Of a stretch of DNA of 35,481 bases, positions 17,054-25,473 are shown piece after piece; within the stretch, counting starts at the first letter, position 1, and the number at the start of each line of letters is the position of its first letter. A program made the translations under genes and the position numbers. The notes under the pieces were generated by a model, which was not told the DNA's origin, searched no databases, and was given only the letters and a program-made list of their open reading frames with translations. This DNA comes from a bacterium (GTDB taxonomy: Bacteria; Planctomycetota; Planctomycetia; Pirellulales; Pirellulaceae), in assembly GCA_024743355.1 (NCBI GenBank), contig JANSWS010000029.1, forward strand, positions 1 to 35,481, read 5' to 3'.

Positions 17054-19428
17054 TGAATCAAGCTGCTGCGAATCAGGCGGCTTCAAATCAAGCCGCTGGG
17101 GATATCCTGCAACTAGCAAGCTCGGAATCCACCACGATCGAGTCTGCCTGGCAGTCGAGTTGGCATCTGCCGCTATGGGTTTGGCTGTTGTATTCCGCCT
17201 GTGCACTGAGCTTTGCCCTGTGGATCTACTGGTCCGAGCGTGGGAATGCGGGACCGATCATTCGGGCAGCCCTGGCCACGTTGCGATTTGGGCTGCTGAT
17301 GGCGGTGCTGTGGATGCTGGCCGGCTGGAATTGGCTGCAATATCGCACCGAGAAGCCTGAATTGGCGATTGTCGTCGATCGTTCAGCCAGCATGAACACC
17401 CGAGATATTGTCGGATCCGAAACTTCCCAGGCAGGTGCGGAAAGCTCGCGTTGGGAAGCAGCCCGCGACCTACTGCTTGGTCTAACCGCCTCGCAACGCA
17501 AGAAATTGCTCGGCGATTATCAGCTGCGATACTATGCCCTGGCGGACAACTTGGAAACGGTACCGCCCTTGCTCGAGTCCTCTACCTACGACAACCTGAG
17601 CCCAACCGGAGAACAGAGCAAGTTGGGTGAAAACCTGAGTCAGGTTATTGAGCGTCACGCCGGTAGAGGCGCGGCGGCCATTATCTTCATCAGTGACGGG
17701 ATCAACACGGCCGGCCCAAGTCTGCAACAAGCCGAACGCATGGCCAGATCTGCTGCCATCCCTATTCAAACACTGATTGTTGGGCGTGACTTGATGCTGC
17801 CCGATGTTCGCTTGGCGGATCTGTTAATGGATCGTGAGGTTTACTTTGGCGACAGAGTCTCGGCTGAAGTAGCCTTGGTAGCCAGTGACATTGATTCCGC
17901 ACAAGTAACCGTAACGCTGCGTGAAGCGGAAAGCGACCGCAAGCTCGACGAACAGCAAGTCACGGTCTCACCGAACAACGAACGCACCATCGTGAACTTA
18001 AGTTTTGTTCCGGAGGCTGCTGGCGAAATTGCACTGAAGATTGAAGCCTCAGCCGTAGATGGTGAATCGGACTTGGAGAACAACTCGCTGACGCAAAGCG
18101 TCATGGTCCGCGACAAAACACTGCGTGTGCTACTGGTACAGCAGCAGCCGAGTTATGAATTTCGATTTCTCAAACACTTGCTGGAGCGGAGTCAACAAGC
18201 CGGCCAGTCCAAGTCGGCTAGCTTTGAATTGTTAAGCGTGCTGCAGGAAGCGGATGCCATCTACACCGAGCAAGACCCTTCCGCTCTGCGACTAGTACCC
18301 AGTGATGCCGAAACCCTGGCGGACATCGATGTCTTTATCTTTGGCCCTCTCAACCCTGAACTGATCAGCCGCAGATCCCAGAGACTGATTTACGAGTCGG
18401 TGACTGAGGGAGGCGCGGGCTGCGTGTTTGTGTATGGGAGCGGATCGCCGGCAGACGAGTTGGCTGGTTGGCCCTTGGCAGATCTGCTGCCCGTGGCACC
18501 TCCGCAGAATTTCTCAGGCAACTCTACTTGGGACAACCCCCTTCGCTGGCAGCCATCTCCGCTCGGACTGGCCGCCCTCCCGCTTCAGCTATCCAGTACG
18601 CCGCAGCAATCGCTCATCTTGTGGAGTCGACTACCGGGCTTTGTTTCGATGTGCGACATGGGCGATCTCAAGGTAGGCGCACAGGTTTTGGCCGTGGCAT
18701 CCAGCCGCGACGCCAATGAGGCAGATCGCCCATTGCTGATTACACAGTACGCGGGAGCCGGACGGGTCGCTTTGCAAGCCACCGATGAGACTTTTCGTTG
18801 GACCAGTTTTTCAGGCAGCGACACCTATCACCAGAGGTACTGGGGGCAATTGCTACGCTGGATCAGCCGCGGCAAGCTGCAGGTAACCACCGACGATTCA
18901 ACGCTCATTGTTGAACCCCAGCAGGCCAAGCTCGGCCAGTCGCTTCGCTTTGAAGCCCAGATTGGCTTGGAGGTCGCCCAGGAAAATCTACCTCAGGAAG
19001 TGATTCTCAGTCTGACCAACGAAAGACAGTCCCGCTCGACGATCAGCCTGGCCCGCAGCACGCGTTCCAGTCGAACTTACCGCGCAACCTTTAACAATCT
19101 AGAGCCCGGAACCTATCGCGCCTTGCTCGTTCAACCCGCGACACAAGCCCCCCCCAGTCAAGAGTTCTCCGTCATCGCTCCTCCAGGTGAGCAAACTAAT
19201 TTGCGGGCTGATCTGCCTTCGATGCAGTCATTGGCGGCCGTATCCAGGGGACGCTTCTACACCTTGAGCGACGCGGAGCGAATTTTTGATGAACTCCCCA
19301 AAGGCAAAGCCACGAGACTGGACGCTCTTCCACCCCAACCACTCTGGAACCGCTGGTGGGTAGCTTTCTTGTTCGTCCTGGCCATCACGCTCGAGTGGCT
19401 GTTGCGACGAAAAGCCCGGATGCTGTGA
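17053..19428 (+). CDS. Membrane-anchored VWA domain protein
   Basis: A 791-residue inner-membrane protein similar in plan to its upstream neighbour. The first 16 residues repeat NQAA three times. Two helices (about 40-60 and 78-97) precede a VWA domain with MIDAS DRSAS (109-113) and the IFISDG strand. An Ig-like region and an amidotransferase-like region follow, and a C-terminal helix (WWVAFLFVLAITLEWLL) ends in a basic tail. The ATG overlaps the previous stop (TGATG, sharing 17053), so translation is coupled. With the BatA-like protein it likely forms a periplasm-facing pair served by MoxR and DUF58. The client is unknown. Confidence 0.9.
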   Translation: MNQAAANQAASNQAAGDILQLASSESTTIESAWQSSWHLPLWVWLLYSACALSFALWIYWSERGNAGPIIRAALATLRFGLLMAVLWMLAGWNWLQYRTEKPELAIVVDRSASMNTRDIVGSETSQAGAESSRWEAARDLLLGLTASQRKKLLGDYQLRYYALADNLETVPPLLESSTYDNLSPTGEQSKLGENLSQVIERHAGRGAAAIIFISDGINTAGPSLQQAERMARSAAIPIQTLIVGRDLMLPDVRLADLLMDREVYFGDRVSAEVALVASDIDSAQVTVTLREAESDRKLDEQQVTVSPNNERTIVNLSFVPEAAGEIALKIEASAVDGESDLENNSLTQSVMVRDKTLRVLLVQQQPSYEFRFLKHLLERSQQAGQSKSASFELLSVLQEADAIYTEQDPSALRLVPSDAETLADIDVFIFGPLNPELISRRSQRLIYESVTEGGAGCVFVYGSGSPADELAGWPLADLLPVAPPQNFSGNSTWDNPLRWQPSPLGLAALPLQLSSTPQQSLILWSRLPGFVSMCDMGDLKVGAQVLAVASSRDANEADRPLLITQYAGAGRVALQATDETFRWTSFSGSDTYHQRYWGQLLRWISRGKLQVTTDDSTLIVEPQQAKLGQSLRFEAQIGLEVAQENLPQEVILSLTNERQSRSTISLARSTRSSRTYRATFNNLEPGTYRALLVQPATQAPPSQEFSVIAPPGEQTNLRADLPSMQSLAAVSRGRFYTLSDAERIFDELPKGKATRLDALPPQPLWNRWWVAFLFVLAITLEWLLRRKARML

Positions 19429-19455
19429 GAAACCCCTTGCCAGTACCTCTAAATC

Positions 19456-19461
19456 TATAAT
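19456..19461 (+). promoter_or_regulatory. Consensus -10 box before the four-helix membrane protein
   Basis: A perfect TATAAT lies 81 bases upstream of the ATG at 19543, in the 114-base gap after the VWA gene. TTGCCA (19437-19442) is only 13 bases before it, too close for a standard -35. The box suggests the last gene can be transcribed on its own. Confidence 0.4.
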
Positions 19462-19542
19462 GCTGATAGAATTCGCGTCTGGCATTAATTGCCAACTGTC
19501 TTTCCCACAAGCGGCGATTTGCGTCACGAACGAGGAACACTC

Positions 19543-20313
19543 ATGTCAGAAGAGACGACTGCGGCAGAAAATAACTTCAGCGAGAAGAGCGAGAGCGCCA
19601 AAGTTGAGAAAGTCGCTCCATCGCCGGCAAAATCGTCCCAAGAACCTGCGCGGGTCTACTTGGTTCCGCATCCAAGTGTCGTGTTCTTGTACCCAACGTT
19701 GATTGTGTCGCTCATTGCCGCCATTGGCATGACCATTTGGGGACAGCCAGCGGTCGAGGCGGGGTCTCGCATCCCGCATACTTTGAGCGCATTGTTTCTA
19801 GGCATCTTGGCGGTCAACCTGATTGTGCTGACGCTGGACTTTCCTCGAGCGACCGTTCTGACTCTGTTTTTTATCATTTGCACGCTCGTGCTCGGGCTGG
19901 TGTTGGTGATGACCTTCGCACCCAATTTCATTCCTTGGGTCAAGGACATGGCAGCCGGCCTGCACCCTCTGGCGAATGCGTCGTTCTTCTGGATTATGTC
20001 GGGAGTGCTAGGTCTGATATTGATAACCGCCAAGATTGCCGTGCAGTTTGATTACTGGGAAGTACGACAAAACGAGTTGCTGCATCATCACGGTCTGCTC
20101 AGTGATCTCAGACGTTACCCAACCGAAGGCCTGCAAATCGAAAAAGAAATCAACGACGTTTTCGAGTTCATGCTGTTGCGCTCGGGAAAGCTCATCTTGC
20201 GTCCCCAGGGCAACAATCGCGACTTGGTACTGGAGAACATTGTCTTCATCGATCACAAGGAAAAAGAGCTGACAAAGCTGTTGGGCGCCCGACAAGTTGA
20301 GATTCGTACGTAG
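19543..20313 (+). CDS. Conserved four-helix membrane protein with PH-like tail
   Basis: A 256-residue inner-membrane protein not assigned to a named family. A charged, low-complexity N-terminus (1-38) is followed by four helices at roughly 46-68, 80-100, 104-127 and 148-168. The soluble C-terminal 85 residues begin DYWEVRQNELLHHHGLLSDL and end in LVLENIVFIDHKEKELTKLLG, a pattern like bacterial PH (DUF304-type) domains; this is a suggestion from pattern only. The ATG at 19543 has GAGGAA five bases upstream, which rules out the longer frame. It lies 114 bases after the MoxR/VWA set with a separate -10 box, so it may be an accessory member or merely adjacent. Confidence 0.8.
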   Translation: MSEETTAAENNFSEKSESAKVEKVAPSPAKSSQEPARVYLVPHPSVVFLYPTLIVSLIAAIGMTIWGQPAVEAGSRIPHTLSALFLGILAVNLIVLTLDFPRATVLTLFFIICTLVLGLVLVMTFAPNFIPWVKDMAAGLHPLANASFFWIMSGVLGLILITAKIAVQFDYWEVRQNELLHHHGLLSDLRRYPTEGLQIEKEINDVFEFMLLRSGKLILRPQGNNRDLVLENIVFIDHKEKELTKLLGARQVEIRT

Positions 20314-20320
20314 CAACTGT

Positions 20321-20386
20321 CCGAAAACCATTGGCCACGTTGGTGTTAGCCGCGGTTTCTCTTGAGTTTTCGGATGGATTCTTAGC
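20321..20386 (+). repeat. Dispersed intergenic repeat, copy B
   Basis: It starts CCGAAAACCATTGGCC, has TGGTGTTAGCCGCGG and ends CTTGAGTTTTCGGATGG plus ATTCTTAG. It matches copies at 21675-21740 (same strand) and 9311-9380 (opposite strand). It begins eight bases after the stop codon of the membrane protein gene. Confidence 0.8.
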
Positions 20387-20412
20387 TTAGCAACGTTCGA
20401 CAATGAGTGTCT

Positions 20413-20499
20413 GATAGTCGCCTTTCGCTCCCGCGAAAGTAGCGAACTCGCCCGATCGATTGATGCTAGATAGTCGCCTTTCGCTCCGCGAAAGTAGCG
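20413..20499. repeat. Two copies of a CTTTCGC hairpin repeat
   Basis: GATAGTCGCCTTTCGC followed by a 3-4 base loop and GCGAAAGTAGCG occurs at 20413-20444 and 20469-20499. Each forms a perfect 7-bp hairpin: CTTTCGC with GCGAAAG (20422-20428/20433-20439, loop TCCC; 20478-20484/20488-20494, loop TCC). They lie between two convergent genes, where they could stop transcription from both sides or serve as REP-like elements. Confidence 0.85.
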
Positions 20500-20563
20500 T
20501 TGCTCCGCAGTATTGCTCGAACGATCCTGAGAGCAGCTCGCAGACTTCCGTTCGCTCAGTGGA

Positions 20564-21640
20564 TCATTGCCGCTGCCGCTGGCCGCGATAAGCGAGCGAC
20601 AAATCCGGAAAGTCAGTAAACAAACCGTCCACTTGCAATTCTTCAAATAGCCAGTGGTGGAGTTGATCGAGCGAGGAAGCCCATGTGGGCAAACCATCCG
20701 CGCGGACCGTATAAGGGTGAACACACAGCTGCATCGCATGAGCCGCTTCCACCAATCCGCATGAGCGGATCGATCCATCTTGCTGGATTTCGGCGACCAA
20801 CTCGAGCGATGGACCAATCCCGTTGACGATTTCCGCCAGAGCCGGCAATTGGCTGATGATGCGCGCGACCCATGCGGTTCGCGACATCTTCTCTTCACCT
20901 CCAGCACTGGGCGGCTCGGTCAGCATCATCGGGGAGCCACCGATCAACTGAATCAATTGCAGCCGGCAGTTGAGGTTCTGGCGTAAGTACCGCAACTCTT
21001 CAAACTCAAAACATTGAATGAAACACAGATCGCGGTCGGAGCGATACCCAAACTCGTTGAGAATCGGCATGAGTCGTTCACTCATGTAACCTCCGAATTC
21101 CTGCCGATGGAATGCGGGCGCTTTCAGTTCGATATGCAGGCCAACATTCTTATGGAACAAACGATTCAGTTCCTGAATGAAGCGGATCTCGTCGTCCAAG
21201 CGCACCATGCGTTGGTCGTATTTCTGTTGGAAGCGGCCGCTCTGCTCTTCTGCTGACAGCTCTCTGGCGACCAGGCTCAGCTGCCGCAGTTCCGCCCAGT
21301 CGAAGTCGGCGTAGTAGTAGTGACCATCCGCCCGCTTTCGATCGGGATACCAGTCCGCGACGTCGGTGGTTTTATCCAGCGTGATATCGTGAGCCACCAC
21401 AAAAACTCCGTCTCGGCTCAGCACCACATCTTGTTCCAGGATGTCCGCCCCCTGCGCATAGGCCAAAACCTTCGCACCCTGCGAGTGCTCAGGCAAATAT
21501 CCACTCGCTCCTCGATGTGCGATAACCAGCGGCACTTGTTCACCTTTCAGCTTACGGGGCAGCGGATCCTGGGAATGGGCCATGTGACTGGCTACGCAGG
21601 CCCCAATGAGCGCGAGGCTCGTGACCAGCTTAGCGGGCAT
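20564..21640 (-). CDS. glpQ: Exported glycerophosphodiester phosphodiesterase
   Basis: A 358-residue periplasmic GlpQ-type enzyme, the same length as E. coli GlpQ, that splits glycerophosphodiesters into glycerol 3-phosphate and an alcohol. Catalytic and metal residues are in AHRGASGYLPEH (H42, R43), LEQDVVLSRDG (E69, D71) and VAHD (H84). A signal peptide spans about 1-23; I11-G-A-C14 could be a weak lipobox, so lipid anchoring is possible. The ATG at 21640 is preferred to the GTG at 21664 because AAGGAG lies six bases before it and would itself fall inside the longer reading. No glycerol-3-phosphate transporter is adjacent. Confidence 0.95.
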   Translation of the reverse strand: MPAKLVTSLALIGACVASHMAHSQDPLPRKLKGEQVPLVIAHRGASGYLPEHSQGAKVLAYAQGADILEQDVVLSRDGVFVVAHDITLDKTTDVADWYPDRKRADGHYYYADFDWAELRQLSLVARELSAEEQSGRFQQKYDQRMVRLDDEIRFIQELNRLFHKNVGLHIELKAPAFHRQEFGGYMSERLMPILNEFGYRSDRDLCFIQCFEFEELRYLRQNLNCRLQLIQLIGGSPMMLTEPPSAGGEEKMSRTAWVARIISQLPALAEIVNGIGPSLELVAEIQQDGSIRSCGLVEAAHAMQLCVHPYTVRADGLPTWASSLDQLHHWLFEELQVDGLFTDFPDLSLAYRGQRQRQ

Positions 21641-21646
21641 GCAGTA

Positions 21647-21652
21647 CTCCTT
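21647..21652 (-). promoter_or_regulatory. Strong Shine-Dalgarno of glpQ
   Basis: AAGGAG on the minus strand, six bases before the ATG at 21640. It is one of the few strong sites in the window and decides the start. Confidence 0.75.
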
Positions 21653-21674
21653 GAGAAAAGTCACTTCTGACCTA

Positions 21675-21740
21675 TCCGAAAACCATTAGCCGCTTTGGCA
21701 TTAGCCGCGGTTCTCTTGAGTCTTCGGTTAGGTTCTTAGT
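21675..21740 (+). repeat. Dispersed intergenic repeat, copy C
   Basis: The clearest copy: CCGAAAACCATTAGCCGC, then TTTGGCATTAGCCGCGGTTC, then TCTTGAGTCTTCGGTTAGG and TTCTTAG. It is nearly identical to copy A read on the opposite strand. It fills most of the 138-base gap between the radical SAM gene and glpQ. A badly decayed relative may lie at 23466-23530 (minus), sharing TAGCCGCGGTTCTC. Confidence 0.88.
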
Positions 21741-21778
21741 CTGAGCGGTCGCGCTGAATACAGTCATCGCAAGTCAAA

Positions 21779-23311
21779 TCACTCGGAATTGAGCTGCGGC
21801 AACTCTACCGTGCCGTCCCGGTAAAGCACGTTGTACGCGCAGAAGGGAATGATGTGGCCACTGGGTAAAACATGATGTGTGCAACACTTCATGACGCGTC
21901 GCAGGTCAAAGTTGTAGGCATCGAGAAAAGAAGTAATGGTGATTCTCAACATGTCTCGGGCCCCCACACTTTTCCGGGCAACACCCTCCAGGAAGCGCAG
22001 TACGGATTCAGGCGAGGCGGCACCGGCCGCCTTATCTGAACTCAAATCCGTGAGTACCGGCAACTGGCTTCCGTCTGAAATCGGATCGCAACCAGAGGTT
22101 GCGGCTGATTGTCCATTGGACGAAGCGTCCGGGGCACAACAACCACTTTCCCCGCAAGCCAGGCGAGACAGCACCTGTTGGGCGAGCTTTTGCGTTTGAT
22201 CGCGAGTGAAGCTGATTCCGTTTGCCAACAAGTCCAGGTGCTGCTGTGCGTCAAGCAGCTTGGTAAGCGGCACGAACCGCCCCTGTTGACGGACCGCCAA
22301 GCTCAGCCAATGGCAATTGGGATGGGCGCAAGGTAGTGGAAAAAAGTCACTCGCCTCGAAATTATTGCGGACATCACCCGCAATATTGTCAATCACATCG
22401 GGAAAAGTAATGCGACTGGCCAACTGCTCCGGCAAAACGTGCCGACCACTGTAGGTTGCCGGTTGCAGGCTGATTCCAGTTACTTCTCCGCGCGAGGCTG
22501 CGAACTCAACCAAATCAGCCGGGGCGGTATCATTCACGCCACCTTGCAGCGTAGCGACCAACGTCACGTTCAGCCCGGCTGCAGCCAATCGATCCAAGGC
22601 ACGCATTTTTCGCTCTACCAGACCTGCTTTACCTCGCAAGACCTCGGTCTGGGCATCGTCCAATGAGTCCAGCTGAAAATAGATTTCCACTCGCTGGCGC
22701 CGCTCCGCCAGCTCTGAGACCAATTGCGTATCTTCGGCCAGTCGCAGTCCATTGGTATTGATCATGACGTAGTCGATGGGGCGCTCCAGGGCATAGTCGA
22801 TGGCCTGGATGAGCTGCGGGTGCAAGGTTGGCTCGCCTCCCGAGAGCTGCATGACCTCGGCGCGTCCCTCCGCCGCGACCAGTCGGTCGATGGCCGCTTG
22901 AATTTGCTCTAATGGTCGGTGCTTGCGGCCTGGCGAACTGTTCGCATAGCACATGGGACATGTCAAGTTGCAGCCATCGGTAATCTCTACAACGCCAATG
23001 CAGGTGTGCTGTTCGTGTTCTTCACACAGCCCGCAGTCGTGAGGACATCCTTTCGCGCTGGCAGCAAAGGTCTTTGCGGGCAGCTTGGCCGGCAAACTCG
23101 TTTCCATCAAATCGTAGCGAGAAACGTCGCTGCAAACGAAATCTTCACGCGCTCCATGCACAGGGCACTGCTTACGGAAGTACACGCGACGGTTGCGTTC
23201 AATAATCTTGGCAGGTACCACACTCAAGCACTCTGGGCACAAACTCTGCGTTAGTCCCAGGAAGGTGTAATCGCGATGCTGTACACGATACGCACTGGCA
23301 ACAGGTTGCAT
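21779..23311 (-). CDS. Cysteine-rich radical SAM protein, MJ0619/Tes-like
   Basis: A 510-residue radical SAM enzyme. The SAM cluster motif is C114-NLT-C118-PM-C121, preceded by two further cysteine groups: CPEC (C25, C28) with CPVHG (C49), like a rubredoxin or zinc site, and CPHDCGLC..HTC (C89, C93, C96, C104), a likely auxiliary cluster. SGGEPTLHP and a VMINTNG strand follow. This order of cysteine groups fits the MJ0619 group, whose archaeal member is the tetraether lipid synthase Tes; bacterial relatives are mostly uncharacterised. An unusual cysteine-rich linker (ACGESGCCAPD onward) sits near residue 385. The ATG at 23311 has GAGG five bases upstream; a GTG at 23407 would add 32 residues. 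It could act on lipids or a pterin-type substrate; function unproven. Confidence 0.82.
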   Translation of the reverse strand: MQPVASAYRVQHRDYTFLGLTQSLCPECLSVVPAKIIERNRRVYFRKQCPVHGAREDFVCSDVSRYDLMETSLPAKLPAKTFAASAKGCPHDCGLCEEHEQHTCIGVVEITDGCNLTCPMCYANSSPGRKHRPLEQIQAAIDRLVAAEGRAEVMQLSGGEPTLHPQLIQAIDYALERPIDYVMINTNGLRLAEDTQLVSELAERRQRVEIYFQLDSLDDAQTEVLRGKAGLVERKMRALDRLAAAGLNVTLVATLQGGVNDTAPADLVEFAASRGEVTGISLQPATYSGRHVLPEQLASRITFPDVIDNIAGDVRNNFEASDFFPLPCAHPNCHWLSLAVRQQGRFVPLTKLLDAQQHLDLLANGISFTRDQTQKLAQQVLSRLACGESGCCAPDASSNGQSAATSGCDPISDGSQLPVLTDLSSDKAAGAASPESVLRFLEGVARKSVGARDMLRITITSFLDAYNFDLRRVMKCCTHHVLPSGHIIPFCAYNVLYRDGTVELPQLNSE

Positions 23312-23524
23312 CCAAACCTCACACTTTCCCTGATCTTTTCCCTGAACGATATCGGCATAGGTAACCGCCCAGCACCCTCGAAGACACTTGCCCTCGATGA
23401 CGGTCACTGGCCGGATTGCATCGAACCCACCGCTATGCCCCGCCGCACTTAGCTTAACAGCAATCCGAGAACCGATGAGAACCGCGGCTACCCGGCGAAC
23501 CCTTGACAGTCGTCGGATTGGTTC

Positions 23525-25243
23525 TTAGCGAAAACGGATTGCCAGGGCCGTCACATCCGAACGCCGAATAACCCCCAGAAAACGATGCTTCGGCTCCACA
23601 CTGACAACTGGCAGTATATCGTCACTAGTATAGCGAAAGACTTCGATGGCCTTGCTGATTTCGTCCTGCGGATGCAGTATGACCTGCGCCGGCGTGCTCA
23701 AATCCTCGGCGCAAACCAATTCATCCACGGACGCGTCGAAAAAGATATCGCTCAGCAGATCGTAGCGAATCAGACCAACTACGTGCTCTTCGTCATCGAT
23801 GACAACATAGGTATTGTCGTGGCTGCGGCGAATATACTCGATGACATCATCGAAACCCGCCGTCTGAAGTAAACCCGCCACATTCTCGCGCATGATGTCG
23901 ACGACCTTAATCTGACGAATATCAATGGTCTTTCGATTCGACCAGCCGAGAGCGTCGGTAGCTTTCATCCACATCTTGGCAACCTGGCTGCTCGGAGTTT
24001 CACGGCTATGGAATACGGCTCGTGCCAGCGGTACTTCTCCCGCCTGCAGCACCGACCAACGGATCAGCATGGGACCAACGATCTCAAAGAACACGACTGA
24101 ACCAAGAATAATGACCTCCAAGCGTTCACCAAGCTCTGGCCAACGGTCTGCCGCGATGGAAGACAAGGCAATCGCGGCACCTGCCTGAGCCAACATGCAG
24201 CTGCCCAGGTAGCGGCGAACACTGGGCCCCTCACGATGCAACATGGCGGCCCACCGAACACCGAGAACCTTGCCGGCACTGCGGGCCACGATGTAAACCA
24301 AGCCTATCAGGCCGGCCGCCAGAAAGGCACTCAATTGCAGTTCCCCACCATGCACTGCAAAGAACACAACCACCAACAGGCCGGCGATCTTTTCTTGTTC
24401 GAATAGCAGCTGATCCGCGGACTCGGAAGTGTTCACCACAACCACACCGGCGATCAAAAAAGCCAGCATGTAGGGCAAATGCCAGGTCGCGCACAAGCCA
24501 AGCATCAGAATCGCCACCGCAATTACCATCACCAACCAACGGCGTTGGCTGAGCAGACCCGTGCAAAAACTAATCACCAGGCCGCCGGCAATCCCCAACA
24601 GACAGGCACCACCAATGTCGAGCGTCAGGCGACTGAGCTGAGTTGCAATCGGATCCGTAAACTCGGCGGATACGAGCCTGGCCACCAAAAACAAGATCTC
24701 AAACGCGATGATCGCGACGATGTTGTTCAGAGCCACCAGGACTCCAGCCAACTCGGTGACGGGCCCTTCCGAATTGCACTCCTTCAACACCAGTACGGTA
24801 GTGGCGGGGGCGGTAGCCAGTGCCAATGCTCCCAAGAGAACTGCTCCTGACAAGCCGAACCCGAAGAGCCAAACGGCCAATGCCACCATGAAAAAAGTGG
24901 TTAGCAGCTCGCCCGCGCTCAAGGCCGTGGCGTGGCGGAGGATGGGTCGCACCTGGGCCAAGGGAAAGGCACAGCCCAACTCGAGCAACACCAGAGCCAT
25001 CGCCAATTGAGTAAGTGGTTCAAGACGCTGCATGTGCTCGACGCTGATGGCGTTCAGCAGACTGGGGCCGACGACCATGCCGGCCAACAAATAGGCAGTG
25101 ACTTTAGGGATGCGAACCCAATCCGCCAGAATGCCGGCCAAAAGAGAGGCCAGCAGCAGAATGCCGATTGCGACAGCCGCGTCGTACTGATTCGTCGACG
25201 CCGCGACGAGATCAGCAGTTACCGAGAGCAAATCCTTCGGCAT
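23525..25243 (-). CDS. CPA2-type cation:proton antiporter with CBS domain pair
   Basis: A 572-residue inner-membrane protein. The first 390 residues form about 11-12 hydrophobic helices with the Kef/CPA2 pattern: DWVRIPKVTAYLLAGMVVGP in the second helix region and LATAPATTVLVLKE in place of the usual discontinuous-helix motif. The C-terminal part (about 430-572) contains two CBS motifs (VVDIMRENVAGLLQTAGF and the later VILHPQDEISKAIEVF), which commonly bind adenine nucleotides and would give energy- or nucleotide-dependent gating. There is no TrkA-N domain, unlike KefB/C. The transported ion, Na+ or K+, cannot be told. ATG start without a strong Shine-Dalgarno. Confidence 0.88.
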   Translation of the reverse strand: MPKDLLSVTADLVAASTNQYDAAVAIGILLLASLLAGILADWVRIPKVTAYLLAGMVVGPSLLNAISVEHMQRLEPLTQLAMALVLLELGCAFPLAQVRPILRHATALSAGELLTTFFMVALAVWLFGFGLSGAVLLGALALATAPATTVLVLKECNSEGPVTELAGVLVALNNIVAIIAFEILFLVARLVSAEFTDPIATQLSRLTLDIGGACLLGIAGGLVISFCTGLLSQRRWLVMVIAVAILMLGLCATWHLPYMLAFLIAGVVVVNTSESADQLLFEQEKIAGLLVVVFFAVHGGELQLSAFLAAGLIGLVYIVARSAGKVLGVRWAAMLHREGPSVRRYLGSCMLAQAGAAIALSSIAADRWPELGERLEVIILGSVVFFEIVGPMLIRWSVLQAGEVPLARAVFHSRETPSSQVAKMWMKATDALGWSNRKTIDIRQIKVVDIMRENVAGLLQTAGFDDVIEYIRRSHDNTYVVIDDEEHVVGLIRYDLLSDIFFDASVDELVCAEDLSTPAQVILHPQDEISKAIEVFRYTSDDILPVVSVEPKHRFLGVIRRSDVTALAIRFR

Positions 25244-25366
25244 GACAGCTTCTTTCTGCCAGGCAGGGAGCCGTGATGAGTGAACGCAGCGCTACGAGAA
25301 GGATAGCCTAAAAGGCTGACTGAGAGAATACAGCTTGGATGATTACAAACTTCCGAAGCCCAAACG

Positions 25367-25411
25367 TGCAAATGACCAATGACCAAATCTGTAAATCTGC
25401 AATGTCCAAAT
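25367..25411. repeat. Short degenerate AATGACCAATGACC-type repeat
   Basis: The words CAAATGACCAATGACCAAAT, then CTGTAAATCTGCAATGTCCAAATG, form imperfect short direct repeats in the 230-base gap between the antiporter and TIGR03960-type genes. No coding or RNA function is evident. Confidence 0.5.
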
Positions 25412-25473
25412 GTTGGGAGCCTGGGCGCGTCATGCGGTCCAATCGGGGCCACCTGCTGCTTGGGCATCTACGG

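Noticed and set aside
20008-20907. A 299-codon minus-strand open frame
   Set aside because: It runs antisense to the end of the four-helix membrane protein gene and overlaps glpQ in another frame; both of those genes have stronger support.
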